From NCBI RefSeq assembly GCF_013337185.1, contig NZ_SWDE01000001.1:1550001-1614000 (forward strand): a stretch of 64,000 nt of DNA, written 5' to 3'. Within the stretch, counting starts at the first letter, position 1; each line of letters starts with the position of its first letter. The notes below the pieces were generated by a model. The model ran no database searches, had not been told where the DNA came from, and saw only the letters and a list, made by a program, of their open reading frames with translations. This document shows positions 17,193-24,752 of the stretch, piece after piece. A program made the position numbers and the translations under genes. The DNA comes from Serratia proteamaculans. GTDB lineage: Bacteria > Pseudomonadota > Gammaproteobacteria > Enterobacterales > Enterobacteriaceae.

Positions 17193-18617
17193 TTAATCTG
17201 CAGCGGGAAAAATCAGACTAAAGGTGATCCTGGAGGTGGTATTCCCTTCGGCACACTGGGCACGACTAACCCCGCCGTGCAGCGTCATGATTGCGCGGAC
17301 GATTGCCAGCCCCAGACCACTGGCATGGCTGCCGGCACTGCGGGCTGCATCGGCGCGGTAGAAACGGTCGAACAACTTGTCAAGATGAGCCGGGGCAATC
17401 GCTGGCCCCTGATTAACCACCTGCACAACCACTTCGCCAGTCTGCTGATTGAGGGTTTGCAGCAATATCTGGCTGTTCTCATCGGCATAACGCACCGCAT
17501 TGGCCACCAGGTTGCTCAATGCACGCTGGAACAACATGGCATCCGCCAGCAATGGCCCTGCGCCCTGGCACACCAGCGTAATACCGCGCTCTTCCGCCAG
17601 GCCTTCAAAATAATCAGCCACCCGTTGCAGCTCATGCGCCATATCAAGGCGACTGAGGTTCAGTACTGCTTGCCCTTCGCCGGCACGCGCCAGGAACAGA
17701 ATATTTTCTACCATGCGCGAAATGCGTTCCAGCTCATCCATATTGCTCGACAACAGGGTTTCATACTCTTCCACGCTGCGTGACTGATACAACGCCACCT
17801 GACACTGCCCCATTAGCGCGCCCACCGGAGTCCGGATCTCGTGCGCCAGATCGGCGGAAAACTGCGTCAGACGTTGATAGCCTTCGTTCAGCCGATCGAG
17901 CATGGCATTAAACGAACGTGTCAGTTGCTGCAATTCCTTCGGCGCCCCCTGCTCGCTCAGGCGAGTCGACAGCGTGTTCGGCGTAATTACCGCCGCCTGC
18001 GCCGCCATGCGCCATAATGGCTGCAACCCACGACGCATCACCCAATACCCCAGCAATGCAATCAACACAAACGCCATCGCCACCGCGGCCACAATCCGCC
18101 AAAGATAACGCGCCAGCATCTTCTGTTCATTGACCAACACGTGTGCGGCCGAGATTTGCAGCAGGCGGCCGTCCTCCAGTTTGACCAACGCCGATACGGC
18201 CCGCAGCGGCACGCCTTGTGGCGTTTGCCCACCGTGCACCGCGCTCAAGCGCTGCGGCGTGCCAACCGGCGTCGGCACTATCGCCGGCAGACTCAGCCTG
18301 GCCGGGTTAACGTTGATTAACGGTTTTTGTCCCGGTAGCTGAAAAATCAGTACGTCCTGTTCGTTACCCAGCATATTTTCGAACAGGCCGGTATTCGCCG
18401 TCAGCCGCTCGAGAGGAAAGCGCTGGCTCAGCAAATGGCGAAAATACTCCACCCGTCCGGTGACCTGTAAATCGCTGCGGATAGTCATCTCCTGACGCAT
18501 CGCGCCATACAGGTACCATCCCGCGCCACTAACCACCAGTGCCGCCACCAGCGCAAACAGCATCGCGCTGCGCAGCGTTAACGACAGCGCCCGCCAGCGT
18601 TGGGCCAAAGCCTTCAT
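17193..18617 (-). CDS. CusS/HprS-like sensor histidine kinase (module B)
   Basis: This inner-membrane kinase of about 474 residues has TM1 near residues 15-38, a periplasmic domain to about 170, TM2 near 175-195 and HAMP. The H box [11 protein letters not shown] has His near residue 259. An N box ([11 protein letters not shown]), a complete F-box [13 protein letters not shown] and GLGLAIVR follow. It belongs to the heavy-metal/HprS class. ATG at 18617 overlaps the regulator stop by four bases (ATGA); a TTG 15 bases earlier is less likely. E. coli HprRS controls msrPQ, which fits the divergent cytochrome b/molybdoenzyme genes here. Confidence 0.9.
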   Translation of the reverse strand: MKALAQRWRALSLTLRSAMLFALVAALVVSGAGWYLYGAMRQEMTIRSDLQVTGRVEYFRHLLSQRFPLERLTANTGLFENMLGNEQDVLIFQLPGQKPLINVNPARLSLPAIVPTPVGTPQRLSAVHGGQTPQGVPLRAVSALVKLEDGRLLQISAAHVLVNEQKMLARYLWRIVAAVAMAFVLIALLGYWVMRRGLQPLWRMAAQAAVITPNTLSTRLSEQGAPKELQQLTRSFNAMLDRLNEGYQRLTQFSADLAHEIRTPVGALMGQCQVALYQSRSVEEYETLLSSNMDELERISRMVENILFLARAGEGQAVLNLSRLDMAHELQRVADYFEGLAEERGITLVCQGAGPLLADAMLFQRALSNLVANAVRYADENSQILLQTLNQQTGEVVVQVVNQGPAIAPAHLDKLFDRFYRADAARSAGSHASGLGLAIVRAIMTLHGGVSRAQCAEGNTTSRITFSLIFPAAD

Positions 18618-19285
18618 GAACGCGGCTCGCAAACGTAGCCGATGCCGCGCACGCTGTGGATCAGCTTGACGTCAAATGGCCGATCAATCTTGGCACGTAG
18701 CCGCTTGATCGCCACATCCACCACGTTGGTATCGCTGTCAAAGTTCATGTCCCAGACCTGCGAGGCGATCATGGTGCGTGACAGCACCTCCCCTTCGCGA
18801 CGCACCAACAGGTGCAGCAACATGAACTCTTTGTTGGTCAGCGGGATCACCTGTTCTTGCCGTACCGCTTTGCGGCGCAGGACGTCGAGCTGCAGATCGG
18901 CAATCGCATAGTGGTCGGCCTCGCGTACCGTGCCGCGCCGCAATAGCGTGCGCAATCGCAACACCAGTTCAGTGAAGGAAAAAGGTTTGATCAGATAATC
19001 ATCGGCCCCCAGCTCCAGGCCATGAATACGATCCTGCACCCCGTCGCGAGCGGTCAGAAACAGGATCGGCACGTCGCTTTTCTTGCGCAGCACCTCAATG
19101 ATCTGCCAGCCATCCAGCCCTGGCAGCATTACGTCGAGCACAATGGCGTCGTAGGCATCTTCAAGCGCCCGAAACAGGCCGTCGGTGCCGTTACGCGCCA
19201 AATCTACGCTGTACCCGGCCTCGCCCAGCCCTTTCTTCAGGTAATCACCCGTGCTGATGTCGTCTTCAACTACCAATATCCGCAT
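18614..19285 (-). CDS. CusR/HprR-like response regulator (module B)
   Basis: This OmpR-family regulator has about 223 residues. It has the acidic pair in VVEDD, phospho-acceptor Asp51 (LDVMLPG), Lys in IKPFSF, and a C-terminal winged helix ([23 protein letters not shown]). ATG at 19285 is eight bases after GAGG; the GTG at 19294 sits on that site. It is first in the leftward two-component unit, divergent from the module B structural genes. A CusR-type palindrome lies in the shared promoter region. Confidence 0.92.
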   Translation of the reverse strand: MRILVVEDDISTGDYLKKGLGEAGYSVDLARNGTDGLFRALEDAYDAIVLDVMLPGLDGWQIIEVLRKKSDVPILFLTARDGVQDRIHGLELGADDYLIKPFSFTELVLRLRTLLRRGTVREADHYAIADLQLDVLRRKAVRQEQVIPLTNKEFMLLHLLVRREGEVLSRTMIASQVWDMNFDSDTNVVDVAIKRLRAKIDRPFDVKLIHSVRGIGYVCEPRS

Positions 19286-19340
19286 TATCGCCACCTCATT
19301 ACACCAGCCGAAATATTAGCAGCTTCGGCAGACCTGCTTG

Positions 19341-19356
19341 ATGACATTAATGTCAT
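19341..19356. promoter_or_regulatory. CusR/HprR-type operator palindrome
   Basis: ATGACATTAATGTCAT is a perfect 16-base palindrome in the 140-base divergent promoter region. It contains TGACA-N4-TGTCA, the spacing of the CusR box. It probably lets the regulator control both its own operon and the 19426-22722 genes. Confidence 0.65.
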
Positions 19357-19425
19357 TAAACGGACATGGTGCTGTCCCTGTTGTTCAACCATGCTTAACC
19401 GGCAACCTAAACAGAGGAGAACATT

Positions 19426-20052
19426 ATGATTACCCGTCATCGTTTTGCCGGTTTACTGCTGTCCACCCTGATGCTGTGCAGCGGAGCCGCCGCTGCGGCT
19501 CAAACGCCAGGGAAAGTGATTGCTCCACTGCGCGGCACTATTGATCAAGTGACCGACAGCAGCCTGCAGGTTACCGACCGTAAAGGGGAGAAGGTCAATG
19601 TCAAACTCAACGATCAGACGAAGGTGCTGAGCGTTTCAAAAGGTACGCTCGATGACATTAAACCGGACAGCTTTATCGGCACCGCTGCGGTACCCCAAGC
19701 GGACGGCAGCCTGAAAGCGTTGGAAGTCCACGTCTTCGCCGCCAGCCTGCGCGGCACCGGTGAGGGCCATTCGGCCTGGGAATCGGCCGACGGCAAGGTG
19801 GATACCATGACCAACGGCACCGTCGGTAAACTGGTTAAATCCAACGGCCGTACTCTGACCGTGACCTACGGCAACCAGCAGAAAACCGTTAACGTGCCGG
19901 AAGATGTGCCGATCGTGACGCTCGATCCCGGCGATCGCAGCCTGCTGAAACCCGGCGCGCACATCGTGTTGTTCTCCGCCACTGACGATAAGGGCGAACG
20001 CGTCGCCACCCGCATTTCTGCCGGCAAAGACGGCACCGTTCCACCGATGTAA
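19426..20052 (+). CDS. exported protein of unknown function with two OB-like repeats (DUF5666-like)
   Basis: The 208 residues include a signal peptide of about 25 residues (ending AAAAA). The mature part has two similar beta-rich segments. The first runs from GTIDQVTDSSLQVTD to KVLSVSKGTLDD, the second from GTVGKLVKSNGRTLTV to PGAHIVLF. I do not know a function; resemblance to DUF5666-type periplasmic domains is a pattern judgement. It follows an AGAGGAGA site and is 14 bases upstream of cytochrome b copy B, so it belongs to the module B operon. It takes the promoter-proximal position and is not Met-rich, unlike the small protein of module A. Confidence 0.8.
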   Translation: MITRHRFAGLLLSTLMLCSGAAAAAQTPGKVIAPLRGTIDQVTDSSLQVTDRKGEKVNVKLNDQTKVLSVSKGTLDDIKPDSFIGTAAVPQADGSLKALEVHVFAASLRGTGEGHSAWESADGKVDTMTNGTVGKLVKSNGRTLTVTYGNQQKTVNVPEDVPIVTLDPGDRSLLKPGAHIVLFSATDDKGERVATRISAGKDGTVPPM

Positions 20053-20066
20053 CTCGGGAGTCGATG

Positions 20067-20684
20067 ATGAAAACCAACGCGCCGCGACCGGTGCACCGCT
20101 GGCCGGTACGCCTTACCCATTGGATTAACCTGTTCGCCATGGTCTGCATGTTCATGAGCGGTTGGGAAATCTACAACGCCTCACCGCTGTTCGGCTTTCG
20201 CTTTCCGCCGCAGGTCACGCTCGGCGGTTGGTTGGGGGGCGCGATTGGTTGGCATCTGGCGGTCATGTGGCTGCTGGCAGGCAACGCGCTGTGCTATTTC
20301 CTGTGGAGCCTGTTCAGCGGCCATTTTCGACGCGATCTGCTGCCGCTCACCGCCGGTAAGTTACGGCGTGATATCTGGCAGGCGTTAACGCTGCGACTAA
20401 AGCATCAACACGGCCGTTATAACGCCATTCAAAAGCTAATGTACCTCGGCGTACTGGTTCTCGGGTTGTTGCTGGTGCTCTCCGGGCTGGCAATCTGGAA
20501 ACCGGTGCAGCTACAAGGGCTGGTCAGCCTGTTCGGCGGTTTTGATATCGCGCGTTATGTGCACTTTTTCGCGATGTCCGGCATTGGTTTATTTGTGGTG
20601 ATCCACCTGCTGATGGTGATGATCGTGCCGCGCACGCTATGGGCAATGATTACGGGTGGCAAGCTTGACTGCTCCCCGCCCTAA
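20067..20684 (+). CDS. cytochrome b561-type membrane subunit (copy B), C-terminus altered by an insertion
   Basis: This paralogue of the 5369-5980 gene has about 205 residues with four membrane segments and the same histidine motifs (LTHWIN, GWHLAVMW, RYVHFFAMSG, VVIHLLMV). It is the expected electron donor to the downstream molybdoenzyme. The last six codons (L-D-C-S-P-P) and the stop are read from the end of an inserted element; the original C-terminal tail is lost. The core fold should be unaffected. ATG at 20067 is six bases from GGGAG; ATG at 20064 is also possible. Confidence 0.88.
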   Translation: MKTNAPRPVHRWPVRLTHWINLFAMVCMFMSGWEIYNASPLFGFRFPPQVTLGGWLGGAIGWHLAVMWLLAGNALCYFLWSLFSGHFRRDLLPLTAGKLRRDIWQALTLRLKHQHGRYNAIQKLMYLGVLVLGLLLVLSGLAIWKPVQLQGLVSLFGGFDIARYVHFFAMSGIGLFVVIHLLMVMIVPRTLWAMITGGKLDCSPP

Positions 20685-20716
20685 AGGGCGAGGATTCCCA
20701 CTTCACTGAGTCGAAC
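20674..20716 (-). ncRNA. probable omega-RNA scaffold 3' end (right end of the tnpB element)
   Basis: In IS605-type elements the omega RNA overlaps the tnpB 3' end and right end; its guide is the flanking DNA immediately beyond the right end. Here the conserved hairpin (20674-20693) lies just beyond the tnpB stop. The adjoining flank is the end of the cytochrome b gene (plus-strand positions below about 20665). Presence is inferred from element type and layout; the 5' end is not determined. Confidence 0.45.
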
Positions 20717-21847
20717 CTAAGCCGCTTGATGCGATTCAGGATTTACAGACTCTCCGTGGGCTAACGCTGCCAGCCCGGCAGCTTTTATATTCCGTGCCGC
20801 ATTAATGTCACGGTCATGGCTTGTCTGACATTCCGGACAATTCCATTTACGAACATCAAGAGGTAATTTTTTCATGGTGAAGCCGCAACAACTACAACGC
20901 TTTGAGGACGGGAAAAACGGGGCAATTGCGACCAGTGAACGCCCGCCCCATTCAGCCTTGTATGCGAGCTGGCGCACAAACTCGCCCCAGCTTGCATCGG
21001 CTATCGCTTTCGACAGCTTAGGGTTGCGGATCATGTTCTTCACTTTCAGGGATTCAACGCAAACAACTTGGTTATCGTTAATCAGTTTGCGGGACAACTT
21101 GTGCAAGTTATCCATGCGGCAATCGGCAATTTTCGCGTGGAGTCGGGTCACCTTCAAGCGGGCTTTAGCGCGGTTTTTCGAACCTTTCGCTTTTTTGCTT
21201 AAACGGCGCTGAAGTAGCGCCAGGCGAGCCGCGTATTTAGCGGTATGGCGGGGATTGCCTTGTTTAAATCCAGTGTCAGTAACGAACAAATCCTTTAAGC
21301 CCACATCAATGCCCACGGTTTTAGCGGAAATGGGCAGTGATACAGGTTCAAACTCGCACAGACAGGAAATGAAATATCGTCCGGCTGCATCTTTGGAAAT
21401 AGTGACGGTTGACGGCACGGAGGGGAGTTCACGGCTCCAGCGCACGTCCAATGGGGCTTTGCTCTTAGCCATATGCAGCTTGCCATCACGATATTTAAAC
21501 GCGCTGGCGGTCAATTCAGCGACCTGTTTGTGGCGTTTGCTTTTGAATGCGGGATATTTAGCCCGACCTGCAAAAAAGTGAGAAAAGGCCGTCTGTTGGT
21601 GGCGTAGCGATTGTTGCAAGGGGACACAGGAAACGTCATTGAGCCATGCGCATTCAGGCTCTTTTTTAAGCGCGGTTAACCGCGCATTAGCTTGCAGATA
21701 GCCGATCTTCTCCTGGCGTTCATAGTAAGCATCAGTACGCCAGCGAAGGATTGAATTATAGACAAAACGCACACAGCCGAACGTTTGAGCCAAAAGCTCA
21801 ACCTGATCGGCTGTTGGATAGAATCGGTATCTGTAAGCGCGTTTCAT
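20717..21847 (-). CDS. tnpB: RNA-guided endonuclease TnpB
   Basis: This 376-residue OrfB/TnpB protein has an N-terminal helix-turn-helix-like region (MKRAYRYRFYPT start, typical), then a RuvC-like nuclease. The catalytic residues are Asp181 (GIDVGL), Glu265 (VESLK) and Asp347 (HDRDINAARN). A zinc finger of Cys318/Cys321 and Cys337/Cys340 sits between them. All key residues are present and the frame is intact. ATG at 21847 begins the family-typical N-terminus; a longer reading to 21985 would run through the element end. Such nucleases help retain the element by cutting empty sites next to a target motif. It is antisense to the host operon. Confidence 0.95.
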   Translation of the reverse strand: MKRAYRYRFYPTADQVELLAQTFGCVRFVYNSILRWRTDAYYERQEKIGYLQANARLTALKKEPECAWLNDVSCVPLQQSLRHQQTAFSHFFAGRAKYPAFKSKRHKQVAELTASAFKYRDGKLHMAKSKAPLDVRWSRELPSVPSTVTISKDAAGRYFISCLCEFEPVSLPISAKTVGIDVGLKDLFVTDTGFKQGNPRHTAKYAARLALLQRRLSKKAKGSKNRAKARLKVTRLHAKIADCRMDNLHKLSRKLINDNQVVCVESLKVKNMIRNPKLSKAIADASWGEFVRQLAYKAEWGGRSLVAIAPFFPSSKRCSCCGFTMKKLPLDVRKWNCPECQTSHDRDINAARNIKAAGLAALAHGESVNPESHQAA

Positions 21848-21954
21848 ATGTACAAAATTACAGGAGCTATCGTGAAAAGACAAAAAGAAGTTAGCTCGAA
21901 AACCGCCTCCTTTCCTCCCCGGCCTGAAGGCCGAGGTTTCCCGGAGGCACTCTG

Positions 21955-22722
21955 ATGAGTGATAAAAAACAGCGCCCTGCGGCACCCACGTTGGAGCCGG
22001 CGCAAAAGAAACAATTGGTCAATCTGCAGCGCCGCCTGATGCTGCGCTCCGGCCTGACCCTGGGCGGCATCGCCATGCTGAGCGGCTGCAACCTGCAGGA
22101 CGGCGATCAGGTCGATAAAGTGTTGTGGGCAATGTCGCGCTGGAACGATCGTGTGCAGGCCTGGCTGTTCAGTGGCCAGAAGCTGGCGCAAACCTATCGC
22201 CCGGATCAAATCACCCATCCCTTCCCGTTTAACGCGTTTTATCCCGAGTACAACGTGCCGGAAGTGGATCTGGCCAGCTATCAGTTGGAAGTCTCCGGCA
22301 AGGTAGAGAAAAAAGCGCCCTGGACGCTGGAACAGCTGCAGCGCCTGCCACAGCAAAGCCAGATAACCCGTTTGATCTGTATCGAGGGCTGGAGCGCCAT
22401 CGGCCAATGGGGCGGCGTGCCGCTGCGCAACTTCCTGCAGCACGTCGGGGCGGATCTGAACGCGCGCTATGTTGGCTTCAAATGCGCAGACCGTTATTAC
22501 TCCAGCATCGACATGGCCACCGCGCTGCATCCACAGACCATTCTGGCGCTGGATTTCGGCGGCAAGGCGCTGCCGGCAGATTACGGCTACCCGCTAAGGC
22601 TGCGGGTACCCACCAAGCTGGGGTTCAAGAACGCCAAACATATCGCCGCTATTTTTGTCAGTGATACCAACCCCGGCGGCTACTGGGAAGATCAGGGTTA
22701 TAACTGGTTCAGCGGTATTTAG
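21955..22722 (+). CDS. Tat-exported molybdopterin oxidoreductase, MsrP/YedY-like (copy B)
   Basis: The 255 residues form a sulfite-oxidase-fold protein paralogous to 4570-5358. It has a twin-arginine pair at residues 26-27 (LQRRLMLRSG), a lipobox-like LSGC at 42-45 and the molybdenum-ligand Cys142 (LICIEGWSAIGQWGG). The C-terminus GGYWEDQGYNWF is nearly identical in both copies. ATG at 21955 has an excellent CGGAGG site directly beside the inserted tnpB element. Transcription from the module B promoter must now cross 1.28 kb of antisense tnpB, so expression may be reduced. The substrate is unproven. Confidence 0.9.
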   Translation: MSDKKQRPAAPTLEPAQKKQLVNLQRRLMLRSGLTLGGIAMLSGCNLQDGDQVDKVLWAMSRWNDRVQAWLFSGQKLAQTYRPDQITHPFPFNAFYPEYNVPEVDLASYQLEVSGKVEKKAPWTLEQLQRLPQQSQITRLICIEGWSAIGQWGGVPLRNFLQHVGADLNARYVGFKCADRYYSSIDMATALHPQTILALDFGGKALPADYGYPLRLRVPTKLGFKNAKHIAAIFVSDTNPGGYWEDQGYNWFSGI

Positions 22723-22726
22723 TTTT

Positions 22727-22744
22727 CTGCGCAGCGCTGCGCAG
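22727..22744. repeat. 18-base perfect palindrome after molybdoenzyme B
   Basis: CTGCGCAGCGCTGCGCAG begins five bases after the stop codon. It has no T tract, so it may be a weak terminator or an RNA-end stabiliser. Confidence 0.4.
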
Positions 22745-22846
22745 GATCCCCTCTGGTGGCTGGCACAGATATCCCGATGCTGCTAATAATTCACCATTAA
22801 CAAGGAAGATAACTATTGGAAAAGTAATAATAAAAAGGATTTTATC

Positions 22847-23332
22847 ATGGAGATTGATGCTACGGAGCGCTATACGCTACGGGCGGGTGAGTTCAGATAT
22901 CAGATAACGGTAAGCAAAAGTGATGAAAAAACTGCAGAATATTATCTGGATTTCAAAAAGATCACTCAAGAAATGCGAGCATGGTTTTCGCATGTTTATA
23001 CCGACCCAGACTTTTTAGATAACGCTTATGCCATAGAGTTTTATGATATCAAAGCGCTAAGTCTTGCCACCAGACAAGGACGCTCCGCATTCGATACCTA
23101 TACCCCCATGGGGTATACTTTTTCTGAACGTGAGCGCCTGTTCGTCGATGGGATAGGTAAAACTATTATCGACTTCGTTACCCAATATCAGGCAAAGCTC
23201 GTTTTTAGCGTACCTTTAAGACCCGCCTTGGCCAAAATCTATGATTCACTCTTGAAAAAACACGCTCAGAGAGTACAGTGTTTGTACAAAATGGAATTCA
23301 TAAAGGACGGTTTATATGTCATCGAAATCTAA
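22847..23332 (+). CDS. unknown protein, first gene of a two-gene unit
   Basis: I do not recognise this 161-residue soluble protein. It is AT-richer than its neighbours, with no signal peptide or membrane segment. The composition alternates charged and aromatic residues (YTLRAGEFRYQITV at the start; LYKMEFIKDGLYVIEI at the end). The strand-like C-terminal end is vaguely like acetyltransferase-fold ends, but no acyl-CoA loop is seen. It has an AAAAGG site and overlaps the next gene by 17 bases. The coupled layout would fit a small accessory pair; I assign no function. Confidence 0.7.
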   Translation: MEIDATERYTLRAGEFRYQITVSKSDEKTAEYYLDFKKITQEMRAWFSHVYTDPDFLDNAYAIEFYDIKALSLATRQGRSAFDTYTPMGYTFSERERLFVDGIGKTIIDFVTQYQAKLVFSVPLRPALAKIYDSLLKKHAQRVQCLYKMEFIKDGLYVIEI

Positions 23333-23516
23333 CGTCTTGGATCAATCACAGGAGCAAAGCTCGGACTTTTTGAGTATTAAAGAACAGCGCCTGCAAGCCT
23401 TACAAGCTTTCCATGATGCCTGGTGGGAACAAAGATGCCAGGAGTGGCGTGAACGAGGTTGCCTCGGTACGCCGGGGCGGGTCATCAGCCGCTACCGTTC
23501 CAACGAAACGCCATAA
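23316..23516 (+). CDS. small unknown protein, coupled second gene
   Basis: This 66-residue protein is hydrophilic and predicted helical. It has paired Trp residues (HDAWWEQRCQEWRERG) and a basic C-terminal half. ATG at 23316 lies within the end of the previous gene and has an AAAGGACGG site, so translation is likely coupled. Its TAA overlaps a GC-rich hairpin. No family is recognised. Small basic partners downstream of a coupled gene can be antitoxins, regulators or unrelated; nothing decides this. Confidence 0.6.
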   Translation: MSSKSNVLDQSQEQSSDFLSIKEQRLQALQAFHDAWWEQRCQEWRERGCLGTPGRVISRYRSNETP

Positions 23517-23533
23517 CCCCCGCCAGGGGGTTT
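23515..23533 (+). terminator. terminator of the two-gene unit
   Basis: AACCCCC and GGGGGTT form a short GC stem overlapping the stop codon of the small gene, followed by TTGAGGTT. It is the first of three stacked hairpins. Confidence 0.55.
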
Positions 23534-23543
23534 GAGGTTGCTG

Positions 23544-23579
23544 ACAAAGCAGGAAAAAGCGTGGTTTTTCCTGCTTTGT
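23544..23579. terminator. 15-base perfect inverted repeat (bidirectional terminator-like)
   Basis: ACAAAGCAGGAAAAA (23544-23558) and TTTTTCCTGCTTTGT (23565-23579) are exact complements around a six-base loop. It lies between the small-gene unit and the next hairpin. Confidence 0.6.
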
Positions 23580-23673
23580 TGTGATCAGCCGAAAATCAAT
23601 AAATTGATTTTCCTGATTTTTATTTATCGTACTCTACTCGCTCTGGGCAGGAATGAGGTTTGTCATCAGTCTG

Positions 23674-23700
23674 AACCCCCATTCGGGGGTTTTCTGTTTT
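23674..23700. terminator. terminator hairpin beside ygbI
   Basis: AACCCCC-ATTC-GGGGGTT followed by TTCTGTTTT on the plus strand. It lies just outside the ygbI stop codon, so it can stop transcription from either side. Confidence 0.65.
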
Positions 23701-23706
23701 AGCCAC

Positions 23707-24471
23707 TCACTCCCCGGTCGTCATCAGCGTGATATCCGCCTGCAGGATCGCCTCGCGCGCGGCGGCGGGCAGATTGTCATCGGTAATAATCGTATCAAAT
23801 ACCGTTATCGGCAGCGCCAGATAGGTGGCGACTTTACCGTATTTAGAAGTATCGCTGAGCAGCATGCAGCGGCGGCTGGCATCCACAATGGCTTTCTTCA
23901 CCACCACCTTGTCTTCGTTCGGCGTCGACAGCCCGCGCATCCCCCATGACGAAGCTGAAATAAATGCCAGATCGATAAACAGCCCGCGCAATGCCTGCGC
24001 TGCCGCTTCCCCCACGCAGGAGCGATTTTCACGGCAGACGGTACCGCCGGTGTGAATAATTTTGCACTGGCTGTGTTCAATCAGGTAGCCCGCAATCACG
24101 AAATCATTGGTGACCACCGTCAGGTCATCGCGATCGCTAATGTGCCTGGCCAGCGCCAGCGTCGTGGTTCCCGCATCCAGATAGATACAGCTGTCAGGGG
24201 GGATCTGCCGGGCCGCCAACTGACCGATAGCCGCTTTCTGCTGGCTGTACATCCCTTCCTTGTCCTGATGCGAAGGTTCGATCGCCACCCGTTCTGCCGA
24301 CTGCACGCCGCCCGACACCGCCAGTACCGCCCCCTGCTCTTCGAGCTTTTGCAGATCGCGGCGGATGGTCATGTGCGACACCCCCAGCCGTTCGGTCAAT
24401 TCTGCAATGCTGACCACTCCGCGTTCTGATACCAGCGCTAAGATTTGTTGATGGCGTTCTACAGGTATCAC
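23707..24471 (-). CDS. ygbI: DeoR-family regulator of the threonate/erythronate operon (YgbI)
   Basis: This 254-residue DeoR regulator has an N-terminal winged helix (RHQQILALVSERG, LGVSHMTIRRDLQKLEEQG) and a C-terminal sugar-phosphate sensor domain (DAGTTTLALA, VTNDF, HTGGTV). It is divergent from ltnD-otnK-otnC-otnI-permease and by position is its repressor. The start is GTG at 24471 with a GAGAGGG site. Repeated 15-base motifs in the 281-base promoter region are candidate operators. Confidence 0.9.
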   Translation of the reverse strand: MIPVERHQQILALVSERGVVSIAELTERLGVSHMTIRRDLQKLEEQGAVLAVSGGVQSAERVAIEPSHQDKEGMYSQQKAAIGQLAARQIPPDSCIYLDAGTTTLALARHISDRDDLTVVTNDFVIAGYLIEHSQCKIIHTGGTVCRENRSCVGEAAAQALRGLFIDLAFISASSWGMRGLSTPNEDKVVVKKAIVDASRRCMLLSDTSKYGKVATYLALPITVFDTIITDDNLPAAAREAILQADITLMTTGE

Positions 24472-24492
24472 GGTTCCCTCTCTTTACCGCAG

Positions 24493-24668
24493 TGATAATA
24501 ATTGTGATTTTACGTCAATTTTCGTTCGGCGAAAGCCTGCTGTTTTCAGGCCGTGAAGTCGCTCATGTTATCGGTTATTTAATTTTAATATTTTAAAACA
24601 AACAGATAGAAAAGAATTCATATTATTGACCGAGGTGAGCCTCATCCATTCACTGTTAATAATTGTGA
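24493..24668. promoter_or_regulatory. two direct copies of TG(A/T)TAATAATTGTGA
   Basis: Copies at 24493-24507 and 24654-24668 match at 14 of 15 bases and lie next to the two divergent genes. Such a pair suits looping or dual repression by YgbI. The second copy is about 85 bases before the ltnD start. Confidence 0.5.
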
Positions 24669-24752
24669 CAACGATCGCTGATGACGCGCCACAAAGCGCT
24701 TATATTTAACACAACAAAACAAATTATCACTAAAGTTAACATGAGGTGCAGT

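Larger units (their letters stand above)
20665..21942 (-). mobile_element. IS605/IS1341-type element with tnpB only
   Basis: An element of about 1.28 kb is inserted between the cytochrome b and molybdoenzyme genes of module B. Each end has a similar subterminal hairpin. The right end (left on the plus strand) is 20674-20693 with stem GCCC-TAAA-GGGC. The left end is at about 21917-21936 with stem GGCC-TGAA-GGCC. Reading on the minus strand, the right end finishes with TCAA after the hairpin, like known IS605-family right-end cleavage sites. There is no tnpA, so movement needs a transposase in trans. Exact boundaries are inferred. Confidence 0.8.

Noticed and set aside
4570-22722. The two cytochrome b/molybdoenzyme pairs as an assembly duplication
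   Set aside because: The copies differ throughout in sequence and have different accessory genes and sensors, so they are true paralogues.
22847-23516. Definite toxin-antitoxin call for the unknown pair
   Set aside because: No toxin or antitoxin motif is visible; only the coupled layout hints at it.
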